A stretch of DNA of 64,000 bases from Campylorhamphus procurvoides (lineage: Eukaryota; Chordata; Aves; Passeriformes; Dendrocolaptidae): the NCBI GenBank assembly GCA_013396655.1, contig WBMV01002681.1, forward strand, positions 1,612,001 through 1,676,000, written 5' to 3'. Under the pieces are notes generated by a model, which saw only the letters and a program-made list of their open reading frames with translations, did no database searches and was not told the origin of the DNA. The position numbers and the translations under genes were made by a program. Of the stretch, positions 14,201 through 26,798 are shown one piece after another. How positions within the stretch are numbered: the stretch's first letter is position 1; each line of letters begins with the position of its first letter.

Positions 14201-17200
14201 GTTACCATTTACTTACATGCATGTGTTGGAATTTATTTTAGGGGAAAAAAAAAGGAGAGATTTAAAAAATCAACAACTTTATTACTAAGTTAATATTTTC
14301 CAATTATTTTACTTTATTTTTCAGAAGTCCTACTTTTAGAAGAGCTGAACAGCTAGCCTCATACCCCATTGATTATGGGAAAAAAAATCACAGAAAACCT
14401 GCTCAAAAATACTGAGGAAGTTCTTGCAGGAAAAGAATATTCTTTTACAAGAAAATTACAAGATTTTTCATGTTGAAAACAAAGATATCAGTTAAACTCT
14501 TAAAAGAACACTTCCAGAGTCTAAGCTGATATGAATGAGTAACTTACCAAACATCTCTCAAGTCACAGAAGCAAAATAACTCTCTACAAGCAGCACAAGA
14601 ACTCTAGAATAGTCAATTTGGTTCCTAATAAGGAAATCAAGTTAAAATAAGTTAAAATTCCCTACACGTTTTAAAGTTGGAGATAGAATTCAAAAAAAAA
14701 ACAAAACCAAAACACTAATTACATGAGTAGGTACATCTGATTCAAACCATGTCATGAAAAAAAAATTCTCAAGAAGTCCCATCAGAAAAGAGGGCATCAG
14801 AAGAAAAATAAAATTGATTATTCAACCCCTTCTCCTTATCCATGCATCACATTATCATTGCACTGCACATAGACAACAATGTTCTGGAGCATCCTCTCAC
14901 GATATGCCAAATACTGAGGATATATTCATGTGACCATGTTGAAAAATTATCTTTGTTGACTTTTACTGCTCAGCTGGAAAATGACCAGGCAAATGTTACA
15001 CTGACTAAAACTTCCAAGAGCTCATTAACCCTATAATAATAAGTGAAAAAAATACAATTGCTACTGGTTCAACTTATTATGCTGTGTACTGGGCTGCACT
15101 GTACAATGCCTAGAAAGTTTGACAGGGGCAGTGTATAAAACTACCAGCTCATACTTAGCTTCTCTGCTCCATGGGATGGAGTTGTCCTGCTGAAATAACA
15201 CTACATATTGTCCCTGTAAACTTACATTTATTATACAACCACAAGTAAATGCTTCAGCACAAGGAAAATCTTGATTATATTTCCAGATTCATTAGCATGC
15301 AACACTTTTCCAAACAGTATTTCCTACAACTGCCTTTCATAGATTCCCCCCCGCCACCTACTGTTTCTGTGAATGCCATTTTGCCAAACCTAATGCCAAG
15401 CCATTCTGGCTGCCAGCAACAGCTGCACTAACAGAACTATCCTCTAAGCAAAAACAGCTTTACAAACTCCACAATTCTGTTTTCCTGTTGCTGTGGTGAA
15501 ATAATTACAACAGACTGTGGATGAAATTCCACTTCTGCAGAAATAAGAGCTTCAAACCCTCGACAGTGTTTAGCATGACACTCTCTGATGTTACCTTTCT
15601 GAAGCCAGCATTTTCCACTCTACAATATGCTGTGCTACCAACCCACCCTCAGACAAGATTTCTGCAGATGGACTTTAGCTTAGCTCTCAGGTATTATTAT
15701 TCAATGCCCAAGACCTAATAACGCATCTAACTTAATGGGAAGAGTGGACTTCATCAACGATTTGCAAATGCCAGCAGAAATAAGTGTTTGAAAGCAGGGT
15801 AACGCAGAGGAGTCCCTGGGAGAATAGGCATTACAGACCCTTGCCTAGCACAGTGAGTCCAGTCAATACCATGAGTGCTTTAGTGGATGGTATCTGCACG
15901 TTGGGAGCACTTCTATAGTTTTGTGTGATATGTTGCTCCAACCAGTGCGCTTATCTGAGCAGTTAACTCGGAGTAAGAAGCCTCATCTGCCTTTCCTTCA
16001 GCGTGCAGGTCGTTTCCTTGCAAGCAGGCAAGATTATTTAGCTATTATGTATGGCACGATGATTGAAAGCCTAGGAGAGCTACATTTAGTGGGTCAGCCC
16101 TACTGTTGCAAGAGGTGCCCATAGGAATTCACATGCAAATAGCTTTAGAAATGACTAAGTGGGATGAAGGGGGGAAGGGAGGAATTGCTGTTGACATGGC
16201 AAGGTCCCACATATCCATGAGAATAAAGCCAGCATAAGAATTACACACATTTAGACCTTAGCATTATTCATACCCATCACCTCTCACTATTGTAGGAAAG
16301 CAAACCACAATCAGTGATTCAGCAGGACTGGGCCTCCACACACAGGCACTCCTGCTGAATGCAAATGATTAATTTCAGTTCAGCTTTGTGCTTATTCTCC
16401 TTGGGAGAGGAACTGGCCGTTCCACCCATGCAGCATAAGTGAAATATTTTCTTCAGTTCAACACTTAGGACTGCAACCAAAACTCTTAAATGATTCTGTT
16501 GTTGCTACAGCCATTGTTCACAGCTAAAGGGACACAGGGATGAACAAGCAAGGGATGTTGCTTTGATGAGACAGCTCACAAAGAGCATCATTTCAGTCAA
16601 TTTCCCTTCCTCACAACAAACATCCCTCAGAATATGTTGAGGTGTATCATTAACAAATGTTAAGACTTTATAATAAAGTTTGACCACAGGTATTTTGGCT
16701 GACTTAAGAAATACCTGTAGCGGGGAAAAGCAAACATATTTGCTGCCGAATGCTCATAAGGAGCACAGGATATCAGACTGAAAGCACGTGCAAACTTGCT
16801 GAATAAAGGCAAGGACTGATGGGGAATACATCATTTACACTTTTTTCCACAGTAGTACTTGATCAAATAATCCACACAGGTAACATGATATTATCAATCA
16901 TTTGAAGTCTTTAGAAAGAGACATCTGGCACTAAGTAAAATATTCCTGCCCTATCTCAGTCATGAAAATCAAGATGTCTGTAGGAAATGCAGGGTGAAAT
17001 TTTATAGATGATCATAATGGTCTGACTGGTGTTCACACCTCTGACCCCCTCCTGCATCCCATAGGAAAGTCTAGTGTACTTGTGTTTGTTTACCTTCATT
17101 GAGGAGTCAAAAAAGTTGCTGAGGAATTTAGTTTCTCTTTAGCAGACTCTCCCTCTGCCTTCTTCATTGAACAGCTGTTCACGGTAAAGCAAAGGAACCC

Positions 17201-17698
17201 TATGGCAAAATTCACCTTTGGGAGTGGTACAGGAAAACCAAGCAAAAAGTATGTGAGAGAGCTCTGGAAGGGATGGAGTGAAATGAAGTAGCATTTAAAT
17301 ATCCAGAATGGAAGCTGTAATTGTACTGTAATTACAAGTGTGTATTTCAAGTTTACAGGTCTAATAAAACTTCATCAAAGTTGACCTGATCTGTTAGACC
17401 CCATTTGTACTACAACAAAATTTCATGTAGGAAATTCAGAAGCAAATAACAGAAGCAGTAGAAAAACAAAACAACTGCCATATTTGATTAGGAAAAAAAG
17501 TCATGCCAGATCAGATACAATATCAGTTTTCAAACTAAAATAAGACAGCAAACAATTATTTTTCATAGCCACTAGAAAAAGAAAAACAAGAACTTGAGCT
17601 TTATTTGGGATATCTAACACTCAAATACCAGAGCAAATTCTGAAGGCACCAAGAAAGTGATGAAACACAAAGCTAAGATTATCTAGGGAGACTGAAAC

Positions 17699-17805
17699 AT
17701 CATCCCTGAAGGTTTTCAAGAGCAGACACCAGTAGAACATGTAGTAGGGAGGGCTGGGCACACTTGACCTCATACCAGCACAGAGGCACAGATTAATCAG
17801 TCCCT
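17699..17805 (+). mobile_element. Ancient CR1-type LINE 3' tail remnant
   Basis: The text around 17701-17725 (catccctgaaggttttcaag, then agcag) and the downstream run reading 'cttgacctcataccagcaca' follow the order of the 3'-terminal region of old amniote CR1/L3-type LINEs: a 'catccctggaggttttcaagagcag' block, then 'cttg-cct-c--cagcgcagg'. The end that should carry the 'ggactagatgacct' block is badly decayed ('gattaatcag'). It is probably an old, 5'-truncated, non-functional copy. The match is from remembered consensus text, so family and boundaries are approximate. Confidence 0.5.
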
Positions 17806-20800
17806 AGCATTCCCTCAGCACACAGCTCCAGACTTTGTAGAAAAGACAAGAGAATAGAAACCATCTTATCTAAAGAACAAAGCAAGTTTCTGTTCTTATT
17901 TTTTTTCAAGGGAACACAATATGCCTGTCTCTGCTATCAAGATCTCTTTTAAAGCAGTCAGCAAGCCAAGACTACTTCAACATTGTTGCTGAAGAAGGGA
18001 ATGGAAATTTCTGCTATGATTCGAAGTCATTTTCTATCACACACTCCTCCTCATTAATCAAGAGAGCTTTAGTGCACACTTAGAACCAGAAATTTCAACT
18101 CTTTTTGCAAATATTGAAGGGAAACCTTGCGAAGCCATCAAGGAGTTTGTCTTAAATAAGGTCTGTCTCATTTACAAATTCTGAAAAACATTAATAAAAA
18201 AAGAACTTGTACATTTCAGTCCTTCTCCATTGTATACTAGCACTGGCACAAAAGAAACTGCAGCTGCCCCAGGACCAGAGCTTTTTCTCTGAAGAGATAC
18301 ATAGGGAAGCTGAACTGGGGGCGACCACACACACAAACATTTAAATTGAGTAATTTTAGCTTTCTTTCATGGAGTTAATCACAAACCTACAGTTTATTTT
18401 AAAAAGGGGCGGGAGTGTGGGGAGGCCAGAGGGTGGGAACAAACAACAATGTTTATCCTGCAAACAGCAAGGAAGGATAAACAGAAATAATTTATACTAT
18501 CTCAACTAACTGTATTTGGGAGGGAAGTATTCAGGCTCATAGGGAAGATAAACAGCTCTATTCTGAGCTCATTATTTGTAAGCAGAAAAAGGTATTTAAG
18601 TCAATCCTTTTTTGTCTCTTTTATACACTTCACTTCGAAGTTACACACACCCTTTGGCCCATGTAGAGGTATCCTGTGGACCTTTTAGTACTTGCATAGC
18701 ATTCCAAATCACTACTCCATTACAAAATTCATTTTCTCTTTCATCTAAACAGACCTTTCAAGTTATCCTTCTAACAGGACTTAAGGTCAAACATGCCTAA
18801 AGTTATTCAGCAGAACTTGCACATTCCTTGCTGCTTATATCAGGATCACCAAGAACATTTGTTTTTTTCACTGTTGCTTTGAGCAGAATTCCCAGCACTT
18901 TGCTGTGTTACCTGAGGGTTTCATGCCTTTTCCTGCTGTTTTTCCTTTGCCCTGACCTTCTGCCCTGTCATCCATTGCTAATGTGCATTTCTTTGGGAGT
19001 TTCAGCTGTGGGCCACCCCATTTGCCCATGTTAGGAGTCAGCACTTCCAAAAAGGTCTCTTGCCTTGCAGTTTCAGTTCAACCCCACGCCTTTCCCACCA
19101 CTGGTACAAAGCATACCAAACATGTGCAAGTACAGCAACCCTCTTGTGCCTACATCTATATATTAAATGTGTGCTTTACATATATTACATAGGCAAACTT
19201 TCATAATTTTACTCATTTTCCTTGGCTTCTAGTAATCTAAAAAGTCCTAGAGTAGTATTTTTTAGGATCTCCCCTGCAATGAGAAAGAAAGCCACACGTG
19301 AAAAAACCCACCTACCTCCAAGATTCCTAAATTCCAATCTTTGTGTTTTAAGAAATATATTAACATTTTTCATATATCATTTAAATCACCTAAACTTACC
19401 ATAATACTAAAACATTTGTTTTAGAGGTTTATATGGTAAAACACCTCCAAACTAGGCTTCTTCACTGATGTAAATATGGCCCTGCTAGGCAGAAGATCCT
19501 CTCTGTGGTTTGCTTTCCATTTGGAAAGCATGGGGGAAGTCATTACTCTGACAGGAACAGCTCTATTCTGATTCAAGTGGCATCAATCTGTTCTAGCATT
19601 AAAAAGCAGAGGTCAGTGACCTGATAGAAAGAATGCTAAAACAAATGTCATGAATAATTCACTGAGAAATTTACAGCAGGGGAATGAAGAATGTTGACTA
19701 CACACTCAAATTATCCAGTTTCCATGCGAAGGAGGACATGCAATATCTGAACCACAAGCCCCCTTTTATAAAGGCAAGTTTTAGGATGAAACATTCATAC
19801 TTCTCACAAGTATTCTCAAATATTTTGTCACTCAATAAAATTTAGAAGGACAGGTATTAAAATTAATCCATTAGGAATAGAGAAAGAATTACTTTATGTC
19901 TGCACACCCATCTCTAGCCCATCTCTGTTGTCAATACACAGGATGTATAAGGTTTATATTTTTAACCATAAGCCTCAGGTGGTAAGTGATGCTTTCAGAG
20001 TGATGGGCAAACAGCATTCCATTCCTAGGGGAGCAGCCACCTCTCCTAACAAGGCTCTGGATAATTCAGTACTCAGCCCTGTAATTAATAGGGAAAAGAG
20101 GTGAAAGACTACCCCTTCCATCTGAGCCAGTCTAGGAACTGGTAACTCATGATGCCTGCACTGAGACAGGGTTTCTGTTGACAGGTATTAGCCAAGAGCT
20201 CCTTGGCATGCAGGCATGACTGAAAGGAGCATGCCTGAACTCGAACAGAGGGTTGCCAACAGTAATTCAGGACTAATTTATTTACATATACACCTCTGTG
20301 GAAACAAATAAAATATTATCACTTCAGTGAACACTGCTTCACTCAAAATCAGCAGATCCTGTTTGTGCAAAGAGACTTGCAAGCCTTCACAGCAAAAATA
20401 AGAAAAAGAATCCACATTCCTTTACTCTGCCAGCAGTGATTACAAATAAAGGCAAAATAACCCTGAAGCAGAATAACAGTTGGATGGCCTTCTGGGTTTG
20501 AACTGCTGCCAGTAACTACATCTTGAAATAACTGGCAGGGTTCTGCCTTTGAAGAGTTTTGCTACGCAAACTACACTCAATTTCACACATAAGTCTCATG
20601 GCAGTCTTCGGTTCCACGTCCCCTCATACTTGACACTTCTAGCAGTGACCCAGATGTAGTATGGCCATACTACCCAGCTAGTATGGCCAAAATATTGCTC
20701 CTGATCATTTAAAAGAAATTGCCTTTTTAACAGAGCTGCCAGGAAGAGCAAGGCTTAAACACTGTTTCTAAAATTAAGGTTTATTGCATTTCCACCATGG

Positions 20801-23800
20801 GGTACAGCAACAAGCTATGGGCTTCTGCTTTGGTCACAGCTGGGTGCTGCTGTGAGGCTGGGTGCTTGAGGCCATTGGCCCCCAGCACAACCTCCTGCAC
20901 TTTCTGCAGGGTAGTTTACAGCCAGCATGTCAGCTCTGATAATTTTTCAGCAAGCTGAGGAACATACAATATTTTCCTGTAGGCCCCAACTACTACGCAT
21001 GGGGAGTGGGCGGGAAATGCCACCCACCCTCTAACACGGTATTACTACATCTTTCAAGTTAGGGAGGTGCACTGAAACAATGAAAAGCTCTTGGGTTTCC
21101 AACAGTACAATTACAAGACAAAAACCAAGCCTTGTGCTAATTACATGTTCACCTGACTCAGGAAGTTGGAGCTTTAAGGACAAAACCCAAACAGCAGTTA
21201 CTCAGCAGAACAAGCATCTGCCTCCTGCCCAGAGCACAAGAGAGAGACTTCCTTAGCACCCTGTGCTTTTACTGGTTCTGTTCCTTCAGGTTAAACACAG
21301 AAATGTTCTGCACATGAACCATCAGGGCAAAGCTTAACCTAAGCCAATGACATACAAATGAAAAGGGACATTTGTTTGCTAGGTAAATGGTGTTTGTCCA
21401 ATGCTAGGCTGTTCATTTGTGGGCTTTACAGTATCTCATTCTTCAACTTGGAAAACATTATTCCTGTTAGCAGAGAACAGCATCTAGCCAGAATGATAAT
21501 GCTTCATGCAGGAGATAAGTGGATTTTTTGACAGGCCAACTATCATGAAAACAAGTAATAAATTAACTGCAAAATGAAGTCCCTCTGGAAGCAGTGCCTG
21601 AGCACATTTGCTTTGTAATTTATTCCACTAATACATGCAGAATTATTCAACATTCAAGACTAAGAAGTGAGCTTATTTGTTTGCAACTGTCTTCTCATTA
21701 CAACCTTTCTTGATATTCTTTTCTTGAAACAAAGTTCCTGAGGTCTTCATTCATTAATACTTATTCAAGTATCTCATGGTAGCAACCTGGAGAGCATGGT
21801 CAGGTACAGAGTCCATGGATCCCACATCAATATTTGGAATGGGAGAAGGCACAGGGCAGCTCAGACTTCACATTTTCATGAAATCCATAACTCAGTTTCT
21901 TTGGACGCAAGGCAAAGGAAATTTATTTCTTTGGCCACAGTTCCTGTATATTCTTCCCCTGCATGTTCCTGAGCTGCAGAGCAGAAAGAAGGGGAATAAA
22001 ATAAAACAAAAATGTTCCAAGCTTCCACCCCACCACCTTAATAAAAGGGAATAAACCAGTATAAGGCAAATAAAAAGTAGTCACAATTCAATGAAGTCTG
22101 CAAAAACTTTTCAGTTAGAACCTTAGAGATTTGTTTGTTTGCATCCATATTTTATAAATAGTTGGCAGAGTAAGTTCGCCAAGGTGGACATTCAGAGTAA
22201 ATTAAAAGCAAACACTGAAGATCAGTTATAAAAAGCAAACTTTGATGCAATAAACTCAATATGTACAGGATTTCTCATAGTTACCTAATCCAAAACTGAA
22301 GTCAGACTTCATGAACAGCCCTGCTGAAAAAAAAAAATGAATGAAAGTGGTTTTGAGCAGTATTATCTGTCTAACACTGAACACTTTTGTCCAGCTACCC
22401 ATGTGATTTATATATCTAATCATAACATCTCAGCTTTCAAATATCAGAGGTTTTCAGCTCATTTCTAGCGAAGCCACAGCAGCAGGTCAAGGCCTTTTCT
22501 ATAAAGTCAGAGAAATTACCTTTGGGAATAAATGATCTTTCTCTGGAAAGATGCTCAAGGAGCTATCCCAAAGAGCCCCATATTTTGAGGCTTGCAGCTC
22601 AGGCTCCATGCGAACAGAAGTAGATCAAAACCAGTAACGTCAAAAGGACTCTCATAGCAATGACTACTGTTGTCTGGGATCAGACCACCCAAGGGAGCAT
22701 TTTTAAAGACCAGGTGGGAGACATGAAAGACAGAAGTAGAAACACAGTTCTGCAGCACAGCCCTGCTCATGTGCTCCTGCCAGGATTTTCATCTGTGTAT
22801 TCCTTTCCACTCCCTCATCTCTTTCCCTGTGTAAGAAAAGGACAGAAGGACTAAGCAAGTGAGCTGTCTTCTCACTGCAGGGATGGCCACAAGAAGTAGC
22901 ATGCCATCAGGCAGCTCCAGCACAGGGCAGGAAGGGGATGAAATACTTCCATCAGGAAGCTCACACAACTGCACAGGGAAAAGGATTTCAGGCAAACCCT
23001 GCTTGAGTGGCACTATTAGCAGTGGCCTCACAAAGGGAGCATGCTGACCTCAAAACTTGAAGTATTGTCATCCTGATCCTCTGGTCTTACTTGGGCAAGT
23101 TAGCAAACCACTGTTTTGATGTGGCTATGGTATTACCCATTTGTAACTTTTTAAAAATAAACAGCTTCCTATCAGTATTAAATTGATAACAAGTTTCTAT
23201 GGCAAGGGCTGCTCTGAAAAAAACCCCAAACTCTTTATCAAAAGAAAACACTTCTCAGGCACGCCCAAAGACATTGCAGAAAAAACTCCACTTACCTCCA
23301 CAAGTATAGCAGGAGGCCAGAGTCAGGAACAGAAAATATAGCTCTATGAAAATTGTGGATTAGAAATACCCATAACCCTTATAAATTGCAAGTAGGTAAT
23401 GATATTATTCATCCTCTTGAGGTTTCCAGGTAGCAGAAAACTACTGAAGCTATGCAAATCATTGTGGAGCTGCCCTGGGTATAAATTTATCCTCATTGTA
23501 GCACGTCTGTTTCAGTTTCTAATTCCATTCAGCTTTAATAATAAATTCTCTTCAGAGACCTTAACTTTCTATAGAAAATTAACCAAAAGAGACAACATAT
23601 TCAGACACTTGGTAGCATGTATTAATTCTATTCATGAAATAATGCATGCAGAGATCCTGCAAAACACAGGAACGAGTTTGGAAACAGACAGGATTATCTC
23701 TATGTTCTGTCAGTCTGAGACAGAATGAAGGATAAATAATTTGCTACAATACAGTTTTATATACCCACTGAATTGATGTTTGTTCAATTTGCTTGTAGAA

Positions 23801-23875
23801 ATATGTTCATTTTTAGAAAAATCCAAACCAGCTGAATAAAAGGTTTCCAGTACAAGAAGTGAAATCATAAGGTAC
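17806..23875. other. Intergenic DNA, no gene seen
   Basis: AT-rich, CpG-poor sequence. Open frames are under about 95 codons and lack recognisable domains. A short G-rich patch (about 18402-18440) contains a GC-box-like ggggcggg string. It is isolated, so I do not call a promoter. Confidence 0.7.
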
Positions 23876-23880
23876 AGCTA
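23876..23880. repeat. Target-site duplication, left copy
   Basis: The pentamer agcta directly abuts the left end of the solo LTR and is repeated exactly at its right end (24409-24413). A 5-bp duplication is what ERVL (class III) integration usually leaves. Confidence 0.8.
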
Positions 23881-24408
23881 TGACATGGTTTAACCACAGC
23901 TGGCAACTAAGCACAATGCAGTTGCTCACTCACTCAACTCCCCCTGGGGAACAGAGGGGAGAGAATTCAAAGTGAGAAAACTCTCACTTTTAAGAACTGA
24001 TTAATAGGTGAAATAATAAAAAAAAATTGCTATTAAAGGAAAATAACAAAAAGAGATAAGTAAAGTCACAAAAAGAAAAGCAATTAAATTTAAAATAATT
24101 GTTCACTACCAACCCACCAATGCCCAGCCAGGCCCTGAGCAGCAACTCCACAGTGAACCTTTCCCCTAGTTTTATTGCCAAGCATGATGCTGTATGCCCT
24201 CTGGTCAGCTGGGGTCAGCCAGCTTGGCTTTTCCCCCGCCCAACTTCTTGTGCACCCCCAGTCACTGTTGGGATGGGAATCAGAAGAAGCCTTGACTCAG
24301 TTTAAGCACTGCTCAGCAGTAACTAAAAGATCCCTGAATTATCAGCACAAATAGCTCCATACTAACCACTATGAAGAAAATAACTCTACTCCAGCCAAAA
24401 CCAGCACC
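23881..24408 (-). mobile_element. Solo LTR of an avian endogenous retrovirus (ERVL-like)
   Basis: This 528-bp element lies on the minus strand. Its plus-strand left end (tgacatggtttaaccacagc) and right end (ccagccaaaaccagca plus two bases) correspond to the two ends of a solo-LTR family common in bird genomes, including passerines; I relate it to TguLTR5-type LTRs, but the subfamily name is uncertain. Internal landmarks in the right order are a 'ggcaactaagcac' block, a pyrimidine/purine-rich middle, 'cttcttgtgcaccccc', and 'gaagaaaataactctact'. The position expected to hold the LTR TATA box reads AATAAAA on the minus strand, and the terminal dinucleotide at 24407-24408 is cc instead of ca, so the copy is aged. 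No gag, pol or env sequence lies beside it. The internal region was therefore lost by LTR-LTR recombination. The flanking 5-bp duplication confirms both ends. Confidence 0.85.
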
Positions 24409-24413
24409 AGCTA
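24409..24413. repeat. Target-site duplication, right copy
   Basis: Exact repeat of the pentamer agcta found at 23876-23880. It fixes the right border of the LTR at 24408. Confidence 0.8.
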
Positions 24414-25138
24414 TCCAATATTAACAGCTGAGTCTCAAGGACAATCTCTATACATTTCACCTCAGAGACTCATTTTGATATTTTTTCATGAAACTGCCTC
24501 CCTCTACACGTATACACACACAGAAAGGTAGTCAAGATTCAAATGATATAAAGTGACAAGAACTGAGCTATCTGTACTTCCCTTAATATTACTTTTCTAG
24601 TTACTATATCAAGGATGCAGACATGTAACCACAAACAACTACAAAATCCCCTTTGACCTTCAAGCCATCCTTTGAATTTGACATTAAAGAACACACTCTG
24701 AAAGCAGGTGGAAACTTTGGCTGACACATGCTTATCCCAAATAAACGATCTTCAGTCATAGGGAACATCTGCCTCACACCTGCATTACGTGGGAGGCAGT
24801 GCCCTTACCAAACTGCGCAACAGGGAAAGCAGAGGAAAGTGCAAAATGAACACACAAGCAGTGGTTTACATTAAAACAATGATTTTTTTTTTCCTCCAGA
24901 ACTACAAGAAATGTTAGCATAGTCTTTATAGTTTCCATGTGGTATCTGCCATTGGCTACTGTTCATCTCAAAAATACATAGGAGAAAAGCAAACAGATAT
25001 ATCCTAATAATAAGTCCTTACCAAAAACAATCACCTCAGCAGCAAGGTTCAAACAGAGAACAACAGATGGTTTGTGTGGTGGAAAGGCCAGGAGTCACAG
25101 CTTTCAGAGGATGCAACTTCAGAAGAAAGACAGACAGT

Positions 25139-25186
25139 GGGAAGAGGGAAGGGAAGAGAGAAGGGAAGAGGGAAGGGAAGAGAAGA
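25139..25186 (+). repeat. 12-bp purine minisatellite, four units
   Basis: Four head-to-tail copies of GGGAAGAGGGAA: 25139-25150, 25151-25162 (GGG to GAG change), 25163-25174, and 25175-25186 (degraded end). The tract is pure purine on the plus strand for about 50 bases, which makes it a candidate for triplex (H-DNA) formation and for copy-number variation. It reads open in several frames only because purine-only DNA contains few stop codons. Confidence 0.9.
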
Positions 25187-25341
25187 AAATACCTGATCAT
25201 TATTCTAACCGCCTTTTTAGGTAGATTTCCCATCACTGTACACCTTTAACCCACTGTTATTGAAGAGAACATTATGACAATTGACAAATATCAAGTTTGA
25301 CCTACCCTTTTATCCACTTTCATTCTTTAGAACAAATCTTT

Positions 25342-25380
25342 AAAAACAAACAAACAAACCAAAAAACACAACAAAAAACA
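25342..25380 (+). repeat. A/C-rich (AAAC)n-like low-complexity tract
   Basis: About four AAAC units followed by irregular A runs separated by single C residues. It is one of several similar A/C-rich tracts in the window. Confidence 0.8.
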
Positions 25381-26760
25381 GATGGATATCACACTCCTGT
25401 TGTTTGATGCATTTATAGTATCTGTATATGTAGCATATATATGTATATTGTATAATATATGTTTGATGTAAGTATAGAACAGTACAGTAAGTACAAGTAT
25501 AGTAGAGTATACAGGAAACTCATGTTGAAATTATGACAGTATAATTAGCTAAACCCACAATTCTGTCAGGATAAGTAACCAAGCTATAACATCATAACAG
25601 CTGCAGGAGAGCAGGGTTACGCTGACTACGAGCCATCCTTCTTGAACTAAATCCTGCTCATAGACAACTGACTGCAAGTAGTATTCTCTTGATGCTGGTT
25701 TTAATGAAAAATTGTTAGCTGCTAATCAGTAGAGCAAATCTCCACAATTTCAGGTTTCAAAGACAGAAGAGTTAGCCAGGTTTGATCCTCACAATCCTTC
25801 CTCCCCACCTTCATCCTCCACATCTCCTCCTGGTAGGGGATAGGTTTGAGTACACATCTACACAAATGTGCATAGTAGCTGGCAGGGCTTTGTCCAAGAG
25901 CAAAGTATATTTGTGACGAAGGAGTCAAAACAGGAAGATATACTTCATTTTCTGTGCCTACACTTCCCACAGATGCATTTTACTATCATTGAAGTTGGAT
26001 GTATTCTGATTTTGTTCAACATTAAGAAATAACAGGAAGATCCTTTGTTGGTCATAATGAAGGCAGTTCTGAAGATAATCCTGACTGCACTAACTCTGTC
26101 ATGCTTAAAGTTGTTTAAAAAAAAAAAATAGATGTAGGTGTTTGTTCCAAACCCTCTTGCAGTCAGAGAAAGTCCCTGGTTCACATGACTAATTCTAGAA
26201 AAGCTCCTACTGTGAAGACAGTAAGGAGGCTAACCAGTGTACAGTGAAGGTTCAGTTTTAGGATCCTAGTTCAACTCATTTTGAACACAAGTTTAAATTA
26301 GTTTTCTTGTCATAAACACCACACTTCAAAACAGCTGTTAAAGAACATTTACCTAGATTTGCAGTTCCATGGTGCTGGAGCCCTGCTATGATCTGTGAGC
26401 AATGCCAAGCAGAAAAAAGCACAGCCCCATGCTTTCAGCTACGTGCTCTCAGACAGGCTTTCCCAAGCACAGCTTGCTGCTGCTGTCTTGCATAATACAC
26501 TTCTAGAAGGGAAGCCGTGCTGCAATTTGATGGTGATTTTTATTAACACGCAGATCTCAATTGAAAATTGAGTGATACAGAACTAACTGGTTTTGTTGCT
26601 GATTAGAATTCAGGAAACAAATTATGAGTTCAAAGTAAAGTATTAAAAAAATAAAAACCCACAAAACCTAATATCACACCCTAGACAGTTAGAAACTCAT
26701 GACTGGAAATGCTGAAAGGTCTCTGCATTGAACACACACACAAAGTAACCCACCTATGAA

Positions 26761-26798
26761 CAAACAAAAACACACACAAAAACAAACAAACAAAAAAC
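26761..26798 (+). repeat. A/C-rich (AAAC)n/(CA)n low-complexity tract
   Basis: Mixed caaa, caca and aaac units with no other base for 38 positions. Confidence 0.8.

Larger units (their letters stand above)
1..17698. other. Gene-poor intergenic DNA, distal part of the desert downstream of ARL4A
   Basis: I see no gene here. The DNA is AT-rich and CpG-poor. Open frames are at most 134 codons (positions 8723-9127), start and stop arbitrarily, overlap frames on the other strand, and match no protein family I know. There are homopolymer runs and scattered TATA-like and AATAAA-like strings of the kind AT-rich DNA gives by chance. The segment around 6.2-6.7 kb looks less degenerate than its surroundings and may be conserved non-coding DNA, but conservation cannot be judged from one sequence. 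Confidence 0.75.

Noticed and set aside
18402..18440. GC-box-like ggggcggg string in a G-rich patch
   Set aside because: No CpG island, no other promoter motifs and no adjacent gene.
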